Shown piece by piece: positions 1-9,081 of a stretch of DNA of 64,000 bases. The stretch is from CAYUUR01 sp052034685 (GTDB lineage: Bacteria > Patescibacteriota > Saccharimonadia > Saccharimonadales > CAYUUR01). The notes under the pieces were generated by a model. That model was not told the DNA's origin. It searched no databases and saw only the letters and a program-made list of their open reading frames with translations. The position numbers and the translations under genes were made by a program. Position 1 is the first letter of the stretch; each line of letters begins with the position of its first letter. The stretch spans positions 1 through 64,000 of the forward strand of contig JBPOIH010000008.1 of assembly GCA_052034685.1 (NCBI GenBank). The letters run 5' to 3'.

Positions 1-39
1 TCTCGCTTTCGGTAGGTTAGGGTTGGTAGAATAGGCCAT
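1..39 (-). CDS. 5' end of a leftward gene, possibly an HTH/transposase-type protein (truncated by window edge)
   Basis: Only 13 codons are inside the window (MAYSTNPNLPKAR, starting at 39 and reading left). An AGGAGG Shine-Dalgarno sequence lies six bases upstream of the ATG, which makes this a credible start. The peptide resembles the N-terminus of helix-turn-helix transposase-type proteins that begin with an NPNLPK-like segment; that resemblance is from memory and is weak. The remainder lies outside the window, so no function can be assigned. Confidence 0.5.
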   Translation of the reverse strand, partial: MAYSTNPNLPKAR

Positions 40-130
40 GGCAGGCCTCCTCTCTGTATTTATGTAATGGTAACTACAGTTTACGGAGCCTGCTTTTATG
101 TTGCAAAGGTGGTGGATGAGTACGGAGTAA

Positions 131-159
131 TTGACAAAAAGCTAAAAAGCTGCTAATGT
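131..159 (+). promoter_or_regulatory. sigma70-type promoter for the 285-aa hypothetical gene
   Basis: A perfect -35 box TTGACA (131-136) is followed after 17 bases by TAATGT (154-159), preceded by TGC as an extended -10. The predicted transcript start near 166 leaves about 16 bases of leader before the ATG at 182. Confidence 0.6.
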
Positions 160-181
160 ATAGTCTGAAGTAGTTAAGCCA

Positions 182-1039
182 ATGACGATACACGGCGAAC
201 AACCAAAGGTGCATGAAATAAAACCTGATGATTCAGTGTTTATTGGCGAACTCTTGGATCCTTCTAGCAGAGAGTACCAATCTGTTCAGCAGCTCGCAGA
301 GAGGATTTACAATGAGGCAGTATTTGGTCGTTTCTATGGCGCGATTGATATCATACCGATCGAAGCTGGCGTCGATTATCGCGGTGAACCTATCAAAAAC
401 ACAAACAATAGTTTTGGAATCAGACCGTTATTCGCGTTTTCTGAGGGGGTACGGTGGAAGAGTACAGATGCTATGCCTGCCGGGACCGGGCTAGGAAGTC
501 CAAAAACAATCGGGCGCATAGTTGAGCAAACACGTTATGTGCAAGTAAAAGACTATGAGCTGCCAACTACTCACGTCGAGCCGTCCAGTGTTGCTACTCG
601 CGGGCTGCTTCGTAGGCGGTCTGCAAATCCGCCGTTAGCAACGCCGAGTTATACAGAGCAAATACGGATACCGGGGCACGAGCCGGTTGATCTGGTGCAG
701 GCATCCAAGAACCGTGGTGGTTTGAAGCTCATACAACTACTGGCTGCTAGGCAGGGAAGAGCCGGTTCGATGTTTGAGTTTGATCTGGTATTGGACAAGC
801 AGCTTTGTGACGATATTGTTACTAAGCTCGTAGAGAAGTCGCAGACGTTCGATATGCTTTTTAATGCCTTATTGCCAGGTGTTTTTTATGATAGACAACA
901 CAGCGAAGGGTTACCGCTTTTGCATTCTGCCGGAAACCTGCATATTCGAGGTTTATGGAACGCCTGGGATTCTGATAGGACAGTCGAAATCCCAATAGAG
1001 CCGAAAATAGTGTATCCAAAATCAACAATCACGTTCTAG
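182..1039 (+). CDS. hypothetical protein, 285 aa
   Basis: I do not recognise a family. The protein appears soluble, with no signal peptide or membrane segment. A basic, Pro-rich patch (LLRRRSANPPL) sits near residues 140-150, and the C-terminal half has a more ordinary globular composition. The gene is monocistronic: it has its own consensus promoter at 131-159, and the next gene is convergent, ending 13 bases beyond the stop. There is no clear Shine-Dalgarno sequence before the ATG at 182. It could be an accessory or lineage-specific gene; nothing in the sequence shows its role. Confidence 0.6.
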   Translation: MTIHGEQPKVHEIKPDDSVFIGELLDPSSREYQSVQQLAERIYNEAVFGRFYGAIDIIPIEAGVDYRGEPIKNTNNSFGIRPLFAFSEGVRWKSTDAMPAGTGLGSPKTIGRIVEQTRYVQVKDYELPTTHVEPSSVATRGLLRRRSANPPLATPSYTEQIRIPGHEPVDLVQASKNRGGLKLIQLLAARQGRAGSMFEFDLVLDKQLCDDIVTKLVEKSQTFDMLFNALLPGVFYDRQHSEGLPLLHSAGNLHIRGLWNAWDSDRTVEIPIEPKIVYPKSTITF

Positions 1040-1052
1040 ATAGAAAATTAAG

Positions 1053-2387
1053 CTAGTTGGGCATGTGGATGGTGAACGTGACGCCTTGGTTAGGGCTTGA
1101 ATCGATTTCTAGGTGGCCGCCGTGGCGGTTAATGATATCGCTGGATAAGCGGACGCCCAGGCCTGTGCCTTTTTGGCCAGATTTCTCAGCGGCTTTGGTA
1201 CGGTAAAAGCCTTTCATGATTTTGGCTTGTTCATCAGGTGTTAAGCCGTCGCCTTCGTTATGAATGCTGGCCGCCCAGCCTTTGCGCGTTTTGAAGACCT
1301 TAACCTCGACCGTTGTGTGGTCCGGCGAGTATTTAACGGAGTTAACCAAGAAGTTTGAGACGACGCGCTTGAAGAGCATGGCATCAACACTGACGATCAT
1401 TGCTTGGTCTTCTGCGGTGGTTACGTTGATGATTTTGGTTTGATGTTCTTCCGAGAACAGGCGCAGGCTGTCGATGGTAGTGTCTATGACTTCGCTTATG
1501 TGGACGTTTTCTTTTTCGAGCTTTTTGTCGCGTGAGCTTTCGGTGGCTTGCAGTGACAACACATCATCGACTGTGTCGAGGATATGGCCGAGACTCTCGT
1601 CAATCTTCTCAACGGTTTTTTGCTCGGTAGAACGATCAGGTAACGAAGTGAGGAGCGGTTGCAGTGCCCACTTGACACTGGTAAGTGGGGAGCGGATTTC
1701 ATGACCAGCGAAAGATAAGAAGAAGGCCTTTTCACTAACGTAGTTTTCTTGATACTCGCTCCGGCGTTTAGTCCAGAGCAGTAGGACTAGAATCGTGATG
1801 GATAGTAGTAGCGGGATTAGCGCATTCATGACAATTGCTTGGTAGTAATCACTGGCCGCGACATCGAGACCGAGCACGCCTACAACCGAACCGTCATCGG
1901 CGATAATTGGGCTATAGGCGCTCAGCCATGAACCCCAACGGTCACTTGTGATAGGTAGAACCGTGCTGTATTTGTTGCTATATACCTGCGCTATTTCGCC
2001 ATTGTCTTCGTCGTATAGCTGACCTGGTGGCGAGTAGTCCTCGGATGAAGGGTCCTCGGAGTCGATAGCAAAGGTAACATCATCACCGCGTTGCGTCATT
2101 ACATATACAAAACGTATGTCTTCGTTGGCATCACGTACGTCATATAAGTTTTGTTTGAGTTCCTGATAGGCCGGCTTTTCGAGGTCGGTCTCATTGCCGT
2201 CTAAGCTTTTAATAGTGGCGTAAGGTACAAGTGCCGCAATGGTGTTGGTGCGGCGCTCGAGTGATGATTTGGTATCACGCGCCGTTTGCATTGCTGCATA
2301 GGCGGTTGAGACAACAGCAATCGTTATAACGATCAGGATAGCAATGAGCCAGTATACCTTGCGCGCGCGTCGATCGGATTGTTTCAT
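1053..2387 (-). CDS. membrane sensor histidine kinase
   Basis: A 444-residue orphan sensor kinase. In order it has an N-terminal membrane segment (about 13-33), an extracytoplasmic Cache-like sensor domain with a GLDVAASDYYQ end, a second membrane segment (about 180-200), a HisKA domain with the phospho-acceptor histidine in GHEIRSP (H229), and a HATPase domain with N box (NFLVNSVKYSP), G1 box (GDGLTP) and G2 box (GTGLGV). The reading frame is open upstream to 2900, but that part is antisense to the DUF1801 gene. I start at 2387 because TACAAT ends exactly seven bases upstream, a leaderless arrangement seen repeatedly here. No response regulator gene is adjacent, so its partner is elsewhere. 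Confidence 0.9.
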   Translation of the reverse strand: MKQSDRRARKVYWLIAILIVITIAVVSTAYAAMQTARDTKSSLERRTNTIAALVPYATIKSLDGNETDLEKPAYQELKQNLYDVRDANEDIRFVYVMTQRGDDVTFAIDSEDPSSEDYSPPGQLYDEDNGEIAQVYSNKYSTVLPITSDRWGSWLSAYSPIIADDGSVVGVLGLDVAASDYYQAIVMNALIPLLLSITILVLLLWTKRRSEYQENYVSEKAFFLSFAGHEIRSPLTSVKWALQPLLTSLPDRSTEQKTVEKIDESLGHILDTVDDVLSLQATESSRDKKLEKENVHISEVIDTTIDSLRLFSEEHQTKIINVTTAEDQAMIVSVDAMLFKRVVSNFLVNSVKYSPDHTTVEVKVFKTRKGWAASIHNEGDGLTPDEQAKIMKGFYRTKAAEKSGQKGTGLGVRLSSDIINRHGGHLEIDSSPNQGVTFTIHMPN

Positions 2388-2450
2388 TACTGCTATTGTA
2401 CATAACTCTAGTGCTAAACGGTACTGCAGTATGTGCGTTACAATATGCAC

Positions 2451-2873
2451 ATGAACATGTTTAAGCCCACCAATGCCACAAACACAGAACAGTACTTCGC
2501 GCAATTGCCCGAAGATCGACGAAAGATTCTTGAGCAGCTGGACAAGTTGATTCGCCAAAATGCTCCCAATCTCAAACCGGTGTTTTCCTACAACATGCCG
2601 GGGTACGGGGCGTTTAAGTATACAAACTACAAAAAAGAGGTGATTGACTGGCCAACAATCGCTATTGCCAGCCAAAAAAACTACGTCAGTCTGTACATAT
2701 GTGCAGTTGAGGACAATGAATATATCGCCGAAAAGTTCAAAGCGGATTTGGGTAAAGTGAGCGTCGGCAAAAGTTGCATACGCTTTAAGAAACTTGAAGA
2801 TCTCAACATGGATACGGTCGTCAAAGTAATCAAGCGAGCTGCTCAAAACCCCGGATTCCCCGACAAGTCGTAA
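2451..2873 (+). CDS. DUF1801 (YdhG-like) domain protein
   Basis: A small soluble protein of 140 aa. The sequence has DUF1801-family features: an N-terminal helix EQYFAQLPEDRRKILEQL, the segment PVFSYNMPGYGAF, then ASQKNYVSLYIC and a C-terminal VGKSCIRFKKLEDLN followed by a final helix. The family is structurally known but biochemically uncharacterised. Candidate starts lie at 2433 (GTG), 2445, 2451 and 2457; I choose 2451 because TACAAT (2439-2444) ends six bases upstream and no Shine-Dalgarno sequence is visible. It is transcribed divergently from the histidine kinase, with only about 60 bases shared between the two starts. Confidence 0.75.
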   Translation: MNMFKPTNATNTEQYFAQLPEDRRKILEQLDKLIRQNAPNLKPVFSYNMPGYGAFKYTNYKKEVIDWPTIAIASQKNYVSLYICAVEDNEYIAEKFKADLGKVSVGKSCIRFKKLEDLNMDTVVKVIKRAAQNPGFPDKS

Positions 2874-3005
2874 TGCATAGTAAAAGCGTATCCTTCGCAA
2901 AAATGCTCATATTAGAGTAGCGCCATAAAATCTCATGAAAGGGTGTGGGTTGGTAGGGTCACATGCGTTTTACATGTGCAAGGTGCTTCCGTCTTTAGCA
3001 ATGAC

Positions 3006-3014
3006 TGCTATAAT
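3006..3014 (+). promoter_or_regulatory. extended -10 promoter upstream of the envelope protein pair
   Basis: TGCTATAAT at 3006-3014 is a perfect extended -10. The -35 region is weak. The gene 44 bases downstream has a Shine-Dalgarno-like TAGGAGT, so this transcript has a normal leader. Confidence 0.5.
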
Positions 3015-3057
3015 ACACAGCAAGATAAAGCATTAGTATTTTGTAGGAGTCATAAAT

Positions 3058-3513
3058 ATGCAACCTGAAACCGAAAAAAAGATAGTTGCCAGCTCAAGTC
3101 GACCAAAGAATAGGCGAGTGCTGCGAGTCGTACTTATTGTGTTAGCTGTTCTTGCCGTCTTTGTTGCGGGGGTTAAATATGGCGAGAAACGCAAGATGGA
3201 CGACCTCAACAATCGGATCGCAGCGCAACCGACGACTAACGTAACTGAAGGACTCGAGGTTAAATTATTCGGAATAGCCGTAACGCTACCGGGCAGCCCA
3301 GAGGGTAACAAGCAGGCTTTAAGCGACTTGTTTGCTGGAATTTCGCCGGCTGAGTACAAAAAGGCTTCGTTTGCGGATCTTATTCAGGCCTATGGTTTGG
3401 CGAATAGCACTGAACTACAAGCAGAAGCGCAAAAGGTCAAAGAAGTTTTGCAGTCTCGAAGATCTGAATTTACTAAAGAAGAGCAGGAATCCCTCAAGAA
3501 CTCGGGTATATAG
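3058..3513 (+). CDS. small membrane-anchored hypothetical protein
   Basis: A 151-aa protein with a basic N-terminus (residues 1-25), one membrane segment (about 26-43, VLIVLAVLAVFVAGV) and an extracytoplasmic domain of about 105 residues that ends in a charged helical segment. I recognise no family. A TAGGAG sequence precedes the ATG at a normal distance. Its stop codon is followed with no gap by the start of the 934-aa secreted protein, so the two are almost certainly co-translated and may act together at the cell surface. Confidence 0.7.
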   Translation: MQPETEKKIVASSSRPKNRRVLRVVLIVLAVLAVFVAGVKYGEKRKMDDLNNRIAAQPTTNVTEGLEVKLFGIAVTLPGSPEGNKQALSDLFAGISPAEYKKASFADLIQAYGLANSTELQAEAQKVKEVLQSRRSEFTKEEQESLKNSGI

Positions 3514-6318
3514 ATGGGTATAAAGCTGAGTTTTTCGCACCTCAAGGACACCAGACGAGAAGTCTTGGCTGGCTTGCTGTTGATAGGACTGTTTAGCTTT
3601 GGATTTGTGCTGACTCCTAAGCTTGCACAAGCCCATGTTCAGATTGAGAATGATGCATATAACGATTCAGTAGAGCATGCGTGGGGCGAACTAGGTCCAG
3701 GGCAGAATCGGCGTAGTTGGGCTGACGTATTGTATTGTCGGACGAGTGTTGAGAGGATAACGTTACCGAATGGACCTGGCGGTAGACCGCGTGCAGTCTA
3801 TAAGTTCAAGACGTGGGTTAACGCTAATGCGCGTGGACATGCCTTTGAAGCGGGTGCGTTTGCTGATTCTACCCAAGGACATTGTCAGGATGATAATAAC
3901 AGTGCTTGGAATGGCAGTAGAGTGAACCTTAATGACGACTTGTTCAAAGTCGGTGGTAGGAAACCAGTTAATGTTACGGTTGGTGCGACGGCGTCTGACG
4001 AAGCCCAGCCTGGTGTTCGTGACGGGGTAGCCGCCTATTCATTTGATGCCGGCGTGCGGTTGGCGCACGGTATAGACTTCACGAGCCAAGGCGGAGCGTA
4101 TGGTGTTACTGGCGATGCTGCCGGCTATAAAATAAACGGTCGTGTTATCTGGTGTGCCGGTATCGACATCGGCCCAATCAGTAATCCGTATGCACCAGGT
4201 GTTGGCACGAATGTGCGTTGGCCCGGTTGGTACTGGGGCGATTGTAGTGGCGGTAGTTTCTTGTTCAGAGCAGGGACGACTGCAACAGGAAACTTTGACA
4301 CGCACTGGGGATCATACACGATCGGTGCAATGAAAGACGGCCAGACGGATAGTGGCGTGCGATGTGGTTGTAATTTAGGTGACACGATCCCCGGCATTAG
4401 CCGAGCGGCTGACGGAACGGTAAATAACTTTGATCTAGAAACAGCCGGCATATTAATGCATGACGGTGTTGGTACGTATAACGGCAGTAGTGGTGTACCT
4501 GCTGGGTATGGTGGTAGCGCAGATGCTGCGGCTGCGGCTCGAGGCAACCCATATCCAATTCCTGTATCTGAAGCATGGGTAACCATGGAATGGGATCCGG
4601 TAACACGCGGCGGTGTTCAGGTTACTAAGTACCCATCTACCAGTGGACCAGACGCTAACGGCCATGCGACCGGCCCAATTGCCAATCCAGCAACGAGTCC
4701 TGGTAACCGCAATATTTGTATTAACCCGAGCATCGGTTGTGGCAACGGCAACCCGTTCACTGCGTTTAATTCAATCACTGCTTTGCCGGGTGGTTGGTAT
4801 GAGATTGACATGAGTGCACCGAGTGGATTTAACATTTCGGCTGTACGCTACATCTATGGCACCAATTTCTCACTGCCGTACGGTACGTTAACTGACCCAG
4901 ATGGTGATGGTAAATACCAGGTATACATAGGCGGCGGTTTTGGGGCGAACGCAACATTGTACTTGGATGTCTACTACGAACCAGAGGCGCCGTCTACATT
5001 AAGTTGTTCAATCGAGTTAGCGCCGGAGTCTCCTGAAGCAAATCAAGGCTTTCACGTATGGTTGCGGTACGGGTACACTGGCACTCGAGCAGTGCAAGCG
5101 CGAGGGAATGTTGTACTCAACGGCACAAGCCCAACTCTTAATCGGGCCTATGGTTCCCTGGCGCTGGCTCCAGGAGCGAGTGGACGAATTAGAATGACGT
5201 CAACACCAGTCTCAGGGCCGGTAGGGGATTACACGGTGAATGCCAACATACAGAAAACTGATGGCGGATTGAACTTTAACTGTCCGCGAACGTTCCAGAT
5301 TGCCGCCAAACCGTACTTTAAGGTATGGGCGAATGACGTGCAGGTTGGTGGCACATATAAAGATAGTAGTGGTCAGTGCGATGCAAGCGAAGGCAATCCT
5401 CTGGCGACGGTGATTGCTTACGGCGGTAGTCAAGGTGATGATCCTCCCGGCAGCAATGATTTCCGTGGGGCGTCGGCCGAGTACGCTGTATTTGCGCTCG
5501 GTGAGGTCCGTAACTATATCTCTGCCGGCAGGCGAAGTCCTCGTACTGGCATCGCCTCCCAGTGGCCAACACCACCGCACGGACTGACTTTTGCAAACGC
5601 AAGGATAGATCCATCAATACCTGCTGGTGATCCAGGTGACCCAAACAAGGTTATAAACTACGGTGGTGGTGGGGCTATACGGCACTGTGCTGAGAATTGG
5701 GTTGATGCCAGCAAAATTCCTGGGGACGCAACGGTACTGCCGTCGAACTACAGCTTTATTAACTTTGACTTGAATAACTTTAATGATGCCGTCGAATTGC
5801 AGAGGAATTCAGGAATTGTCAAAGTTAAAGGCAGTACTAATCGGTCTCGCTCCGTGTTTGTTTTAAATGAGAATGTCGATGTCGTAATTGATGGCAATAT
5901 TGCTGCGAGTGACGGGAAGACTGTCTATATCATTGCAGCAGGAAACATAAAGATAGCAAAAGGGGTCAACAATATCAACGCGGTTTTGATCAGTAAAAAA
6001 CGAATCATAACCTGTACTGAGGACGACGGGTCGCTGATACCCAAAAACCAGCTATATGATCAATGTGGTGGGAATGACTCTGATCGCAAACTTGTCATAC
6101 GTGGCGCGGTGATTGCACAAGAACTCAAGCTCTTACGCACCTACGGCACCCGCCTGCTGAGCCAAGAAAACGAAGCATACAACGCGGGAGCAGCGAATGC
6201 CGCCGCGGAGGAGATCATATTTGACCCAACGCTCTATACGACCAACCCAGCAATCAAAACACCAGAAAAGGCCAAAACACAGATTGACTTCATTACTTCA
6301 CTGCCGCCGATACTTTAG
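3514..6318 (+). CDS. large secreted surface protein, 934 aa, next to the pilus locus
   Basis: The N-terminus is a signal peptide (about residues 1-41; hydrophobic LAGLLLIGLFSFGFVL, then an AQA cleavage-type site). The mature part is rich in Gly, Asn, Tyr and Trp, with many paired cysteines (for example CGCNLG), typical of an extracellular beta-rich protein. Residues near 780-830 form a repetitive beta segment (VDVVIDGNIAASDGKTVYII) that looks like a short solenoid. There is no LPXTG or C-terminal anchor. It sits directly upstream of pilM, separated by a promoter, so a pilus-associated or adhesive role is possible, but that is inference from position only. Confidence 0.7.
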   Translation: MGIKLSFSHLKDTRREVLAGLLLIGLFSFGFVLTPKLAQAHVQIENDAYNDSVEHAWGELGPGQNRRSWADVLYCRTSVERITLPNGPGGRPRAVYKFKTWVNANARGHAFEAGAFADSTQGHCQDDNNSAWNGSRVNLNDDLFKVGGRKPVNVTVGATASDEAQPGVRDGVAAYSFDAGVRLAHGIDFTSQGGAYGVTGDAAGYKINGRVIWCAGIDIGPISNPYAPGVGTNVRWPGWYWGDCSGGSFLFRAGTTATGNFDTHWGSYTIGAMKDGQTDSGVRCGCNLGDTIPGISRAADGTVNNFDLETAGILMHDGVGTYNGSSGVPAGYGGSADAAAAARGNPYPIPVSEAWVTMEWDPVTRGGVQVTKYPSTSGPDANGHATGPIANPATSPGNRNICINPSIGCGNGNPFTAFNSITALPGGWYEIDMSAPSGFNISAVRYIYGTNFSLPYGTLTDPDGDGKYQVYIGGGFGANATLYLDVYYEPEAPSTLSCSIELAPESPEANQGFHVWLRYGYTGTRAVQARGNVVLNGTSPTLNRAYGSLALAPGASGRIRMTSTPVSGPVGDYTVNANIQKTDGGLNFNCPRTFQIAAKPYFKVWANDVQVGGTYKDSSGQCDASEGNPLATVIAYGGSQGDDPPGSNDFRGASAEYAVFALGEVRNYISAGRRSPRTGIASQWPTPPHGLTFANARIDPSIPAGDPGDPNKVINYGGGGAIRHCAENWVDASKIPGDATVLPSNYSFINFDLNNFNDAVELQRNSGIVKVKGSTNRSRSVFVLNENVDVVIDGNIAASDGKTVYIIAAGNIKIAKGVNNINAVLISKKRIITCTEDDGSLIPKNQLYDQCGGNDSDRKLVIRGAVIAQELKLLRTYGTRLLSQENEAYNAGAANAAAEEIIFDPTLYTTNPAIKTPEKAKTQIDFITSLPPIL

Positions 6319-6321
6319 GGG

Positions 6322-6349
6322 TTGTAGGCCACAACGCTTATGCTATAAT
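6322..6349 (+). promoter_or_regulatory. promoter of the type IV pilus operon
   Basis: TTGTAG (6322-6327), a 16-base spacer and TATAAT (6344-6349) preceded by TGC form a strong extended -10 promoter. The leader to pilM is about 95 bases and holds an imperfect hairpin (GAACT near 6360, AGTTC near 6393). I see no known riboswitch consensus in it. Confidence 0.65.
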
Positions 6350-6449
6350 TTTGGTAAGACGAACTACGTATTGCTCTCGGGTGGGCATGACGAAGTTCAG
6401 AGAATCGCATGAAGACATACAAAATACTTAGAACGAGGAAGCAAAGTCG

Positions 6450-7490
6450 ATGAGCATTATTAGTGGTGTTTCAGATTTCTTTGGTCTCGATATTGGCACA
6501 TCGGCGATTCGTATGGTGCAATTGACAGGCAGCGGAGCAGTAAAGTCGCTGGTTAAGTATGCGTATGTGCCTGTTGATCCAAAGATTTCCATGAGCGATT
6601 CCAAGGCCGACCAGCAAAAGCTGGTACAAGTTGTGAAAGAACTGATTAGCGAAGCAAAAGTGTCGACCAAAAACGTTGCGGTGGGCTTGCCTTCTGCAAA
6701 GGTATTTACCACAGTCGTAGATATTGACCGTTTGTCGACGGATGAACTCGCCAAGACAATTCGCTTCCAAGCAGATTCACTCATACCGACACCACTGGCA
6801 GATTCCAAGATAGATTGGGCATTATTAGGCGATTCGCCAAAGGACAAGACAAAAGTTGAAATATTGCTTTCGAGCGTAACCAACGAATTTGTAGAAAACC
6901 GTCTTGATATGCTTGAGTCAATTGGGCTTAATGTCATAGCATTTGAACCAGATAATCTTGCGCTGACGCGTGCACTAACACAGCCGGACGCGCCAGGGGC
7001 GCAGATGGTGCTTGATATCGGCTCCAAGAACACCGATCTTGTTATTACGATGAATGGATCACCGCGCCTGACGCGTTCAATCCCAACAGGTTCAGAAGCA
7101 ATCATTAGAGCTGCCATGCAGAACCTCAGCATTGACGAAAAGCAAGCCCAGCAATTTGTGTTCAAGTTTGGCCTCGGCAAAGATAAGCTCGAAGGACAGA
7201 TCTACAATGCCATTATCGGTACAGTAGAGATATTGACCGGCGAGATAGAGAAGTCAATCAAATTCTTCCAGACACGTTATACGGACGCCAAACTAGACAA
7301 AATTGTCGTAACGGGCGGTGCTTCATCATTACCAGAATTCCCGCTCCACATAGCGAATAAGTTTGCTATGAGCGTAGAAATTGGTAATGCCTGGCGCAAT
7401 GTATCGTTTGATCAATCGCAACAAAATGACCTACTCGCTGTGTCCAACAGCTTCGGCGTGGCGGTAGGGTTAGCGGAGAGAAACGAATGA
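6450..7490 (+). CDS. pilM: type IV pilus assembly protein PilM
   Basis: An actin-like cytoplasmic ATPase of 346 aa, the usual PilM length. The N-terminal segment FFGLDIGTSAIRMVQL contains the phosphate 1 loop (DIGTSA), VLDIGSKNTDLVI near residue 190 is the phosphate 2 loop, and VVTGGASSLPEFP near 285 is the adenosine motif. In other bacteria PilM binds the cytoplasmic N-terminus of PilN and links the inner-membrane platform to the motor. GAGGAAG lies upstream of the ATG. The stop overlaps the pilN start by four bases (ATGA), indicating translational coupling. Confidence 0.95.
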   Translation: MSIISGVSDFFGLDIGTSAIRMVQLTGSGAVKSLVKYAYVPVDPKISMSDSKADQQKLVQVVKELISEAKVSTKNVAVGLPSAKVFTTVVDIDRLSTDELAKTIRFQADSLIPTPLADSKIDWALLGDSPKDKTKVEILLSSVTNEFVENRLDMLESIGLNVIAFEPDNLALTRALTQPDAPGAQMVLDIGSKNTDLVITMNGSPRLTRSIPTGSEAIIRAAMQNLSIDEKQAQQFVFKFGLGKDKLEGQIYNAIIGTVEILTGEIEKSIKFFQTRYTDAKLDKIVVTGGASSLPEFPLHIANKFAMSVEIGNAWRNVSFDQSQQNDLLAVSNSFGVAVGLAERNE

Positions 7491-8152
7491 TCCAGTTAAA
7501 CTTACTACCAGACATTAAGCTCGACTACATAAAAACAAAGCGCACTAAGCGTACCCTGACGCTTGTCGCTAGTTTGGTTGCCGGCGTTAGCCTCAGTCTG
7601 CTTATTCTGCTGTTCGTCGTAGTGAATGTGCTTCAGAAGCAGCACATCAACAATTTAACAGCAGACATCGCCACTGATAGCCAGACGCTTGAGAGTACGC
7701 CTGACCTGAACAAGATTTTGACCATCCAGAATCAACTACGCGCCCTACCAGAGTTACACGGTGCCAAACCAGAAACAAGTCGGCTCTTTGGCTATCTCAA
7801 GCAACTTATACCAAACGATGTAAAGATATCGCAGCTCGACGTTGATTATTCTACGAGTACGATTTTGTTTACGGGTACCGCCAAAGACATCGAAAGCATC
7901 AATACATTTGTTGATACGCTGAAGTTTACAACGTATCGGGTTGGTACCGAGGAACCGAAGAAGGCATTCCCAGAGGTTGTATTATCAAGCTTCTCACGGA
8001 GCGAAGACACATCAAACTATCAGATCACTGTGAAGTACGATCCAGTTATCTTTGATAACACCAAAGAAGTAGATTTCATTGTGCCAAAAACCGTAACGAC
8101 ACGTTCACAGACTGAAAAGCCTGCAGCGTTGTTCGAACAGGGAGGGAATTAA
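7487..8152 (+). CDS. pilN: type IV pilus assembly protein PilN
   Basis: A bitopic membrane protein of 221 aa. The N-terminus MIQLNLLPDIKLDYI is the classic INLLP-type PilN motif that docks into PilM. One membrane segment follows (about 25-47), then a coiled region and a ferredoxin-like periplasmic-type domain (VKISQLDVDYSTSTILFTG). The gene lies between pilM (ATGA overlap) and pilO (one-base gap), the canonical order. In a monoderm-like cell it would form the platform across the membrane without an outer-membrane secretin partner. Confidence 0.92.
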   Translation: MIQLNLLPDIKLDYIKTKRTKRTLTLVASLVAGVSLSLLILLFVVVNVLQKQHINNLTADIATDSQTLESTPDLNKILTIQNQLRALPELHGAKPETSRLFGYLKQLIPNDVKISQLDVDYSTSTILFTGTAKDIESINTFVDTLKFTTYRVGTEEPKKAFPEVVLSSFSRSEDTSNYQITVKYDPVIFDNTKEVDFIVPKTVTTRSQTEKPAALFEQGGN

Positions 8153-8153
8153 C

Positions 8154-8822
8154 ATGGCAATGCAACAGACTTCAGGCAAGCGTCTCCAGATCAATAAGGC
8201 AAACACAACTATGGTGGTTGTCGTGGCGGTTGCGTCATTCGTGACAATGTTTTCGCTCGTTGCGGCGAAGGCTCTCTGGGACCAACGCAGTTTCCAAGCG
8301 CGAGTCATTACAGAAAAAGAAGCAGCTAGAACACAGCTGCAAACTAATGTGGCAGCGGTTGATAGCCTCGTTAATTCCTACAAAGCTTTTGTGGGGACAT
8401 CGGAGAACGTTATCGGCGGTAGTTCAAGTGGTAAGGGGGACAGAGATGGCGACAATGCCAAAATCGTGCTTGATGCACTGCCAAGCAAGTATGACTTCCC
8501 AGCACTAGCGACAAGCCTCGAGAAGATACTGAAGAGCGGTGACTACACCATTGGCAGCATCACAGGAACAGACGATGAGGTCAACCAGCAAGCTACACAA
8601 CTTACCTCAACAACAGTTGAAATTCCTTTCCAAATCAGCGCATCTGGTTCGTACGCTAGCATGCAGAAACTCGTAGGATCACTAGAGAGTTCAATCAGGC
8701 CGTTCAGCGTATCAAAGATCAGTTTTACCGGAAGTGATAAAGATCTGCAGGCCCAGATAGATGCCAAGACATACTACTTACCCGAAAAGACACTAAGGAT
8801 TACCACAAAGGAGGTGAAATGA
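8154..8822 (+). CDS. pilO: PilO-like type IV pilus platform protein
   Basis: A 222-aa bitopic protein: a short cytoplasmic N-terminus, a membrane segment at about 20-41, a helical region, then a ferredoxin-like domain containing VEIPFQISASGSYASMQKLV, the segment that typifies PilO. Position after pilN supports the call more strongly than sequence alone, since PilO proteins diverge widely. GGAGGGA precedes the ATG. Its stop overlaps the next start by four bases (ATGA). Confidence 0.85.
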   Translation: MAMQQTSGKRLQINKANTTMVVVVAVASFVTMFSLVAAKALWDQRSFQARVITEKEAARTQLQTNVAAVDSLVNSYKAFVGTSENVIGGSSSGKGDRDGDNAKIVLDALPSKYDFPALATSLEKILKSGDYTIGSITGTDDEVNQQATQLTSTTVEIPFQISASGSYASMQKLVGSLESSIRPFSVSKISFTGSDKDLQAQIDAKTYYLPEKTLRITTKEVK

Positions 8823-9070
8823 AACAAAAAGACATCGCCTTAATCCTCGTAATTGTGTTTGTGAGCGGTCTTCTGTCGTTCTTTGTTTCGAGCTACCTAC
8901 TTGTGCCTTCTTCTGAGAGAAAAGCGCAGGTTGAAGTCGTTGAGCCAATTGTTGCCGACTTCACTGAACCAGACAAAACATACTTCAACAGTAAGTCCGT
9001 CAATCCGACGCAGACCATCCAGATTGGCGGGAACGGCAATACTGCACCATTTGAATCTAACTCTAACTAG
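8819..9070 (+). CDS. small bitopic protein in the pil operon
   Basis: An 83-aa protein with an N-terminal membrane segment (about 6-27) and a short, polar, Asn/Thr/Pro-rich extracytoplasmic tail. It has one of the best Shine-Dalgarno sequences in the window (AAGGAGGTGA) and overlaps pilO by four bases, so it is clearly an operon member. The position corresponds to pilP in Gram-negative pilus operons, but it lacks the PilP beta domain, as expected if there is no secretin to contact. I assign no firm family. Confidence 0.75.
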   Translation: MKQKDIALILVIVFVSGLLSFFVSSYLLVPSSERKAQVEVVEPIVADFTEPDKTYFNSKSVNPTQTIQIGGNGNTAPFESNSN

Positions 9071-9081
9071 CGGAGAAAAAC

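Noticed and set aside
2388..2900. 171-residue N-terminal extension of the histidine kinase frame
   Set aside because: It is antisense to the recognisable DUF1801 gene, rich in Phe, Val and His as shadow frames are, and the leaderless start at 2387 explains the protein start.
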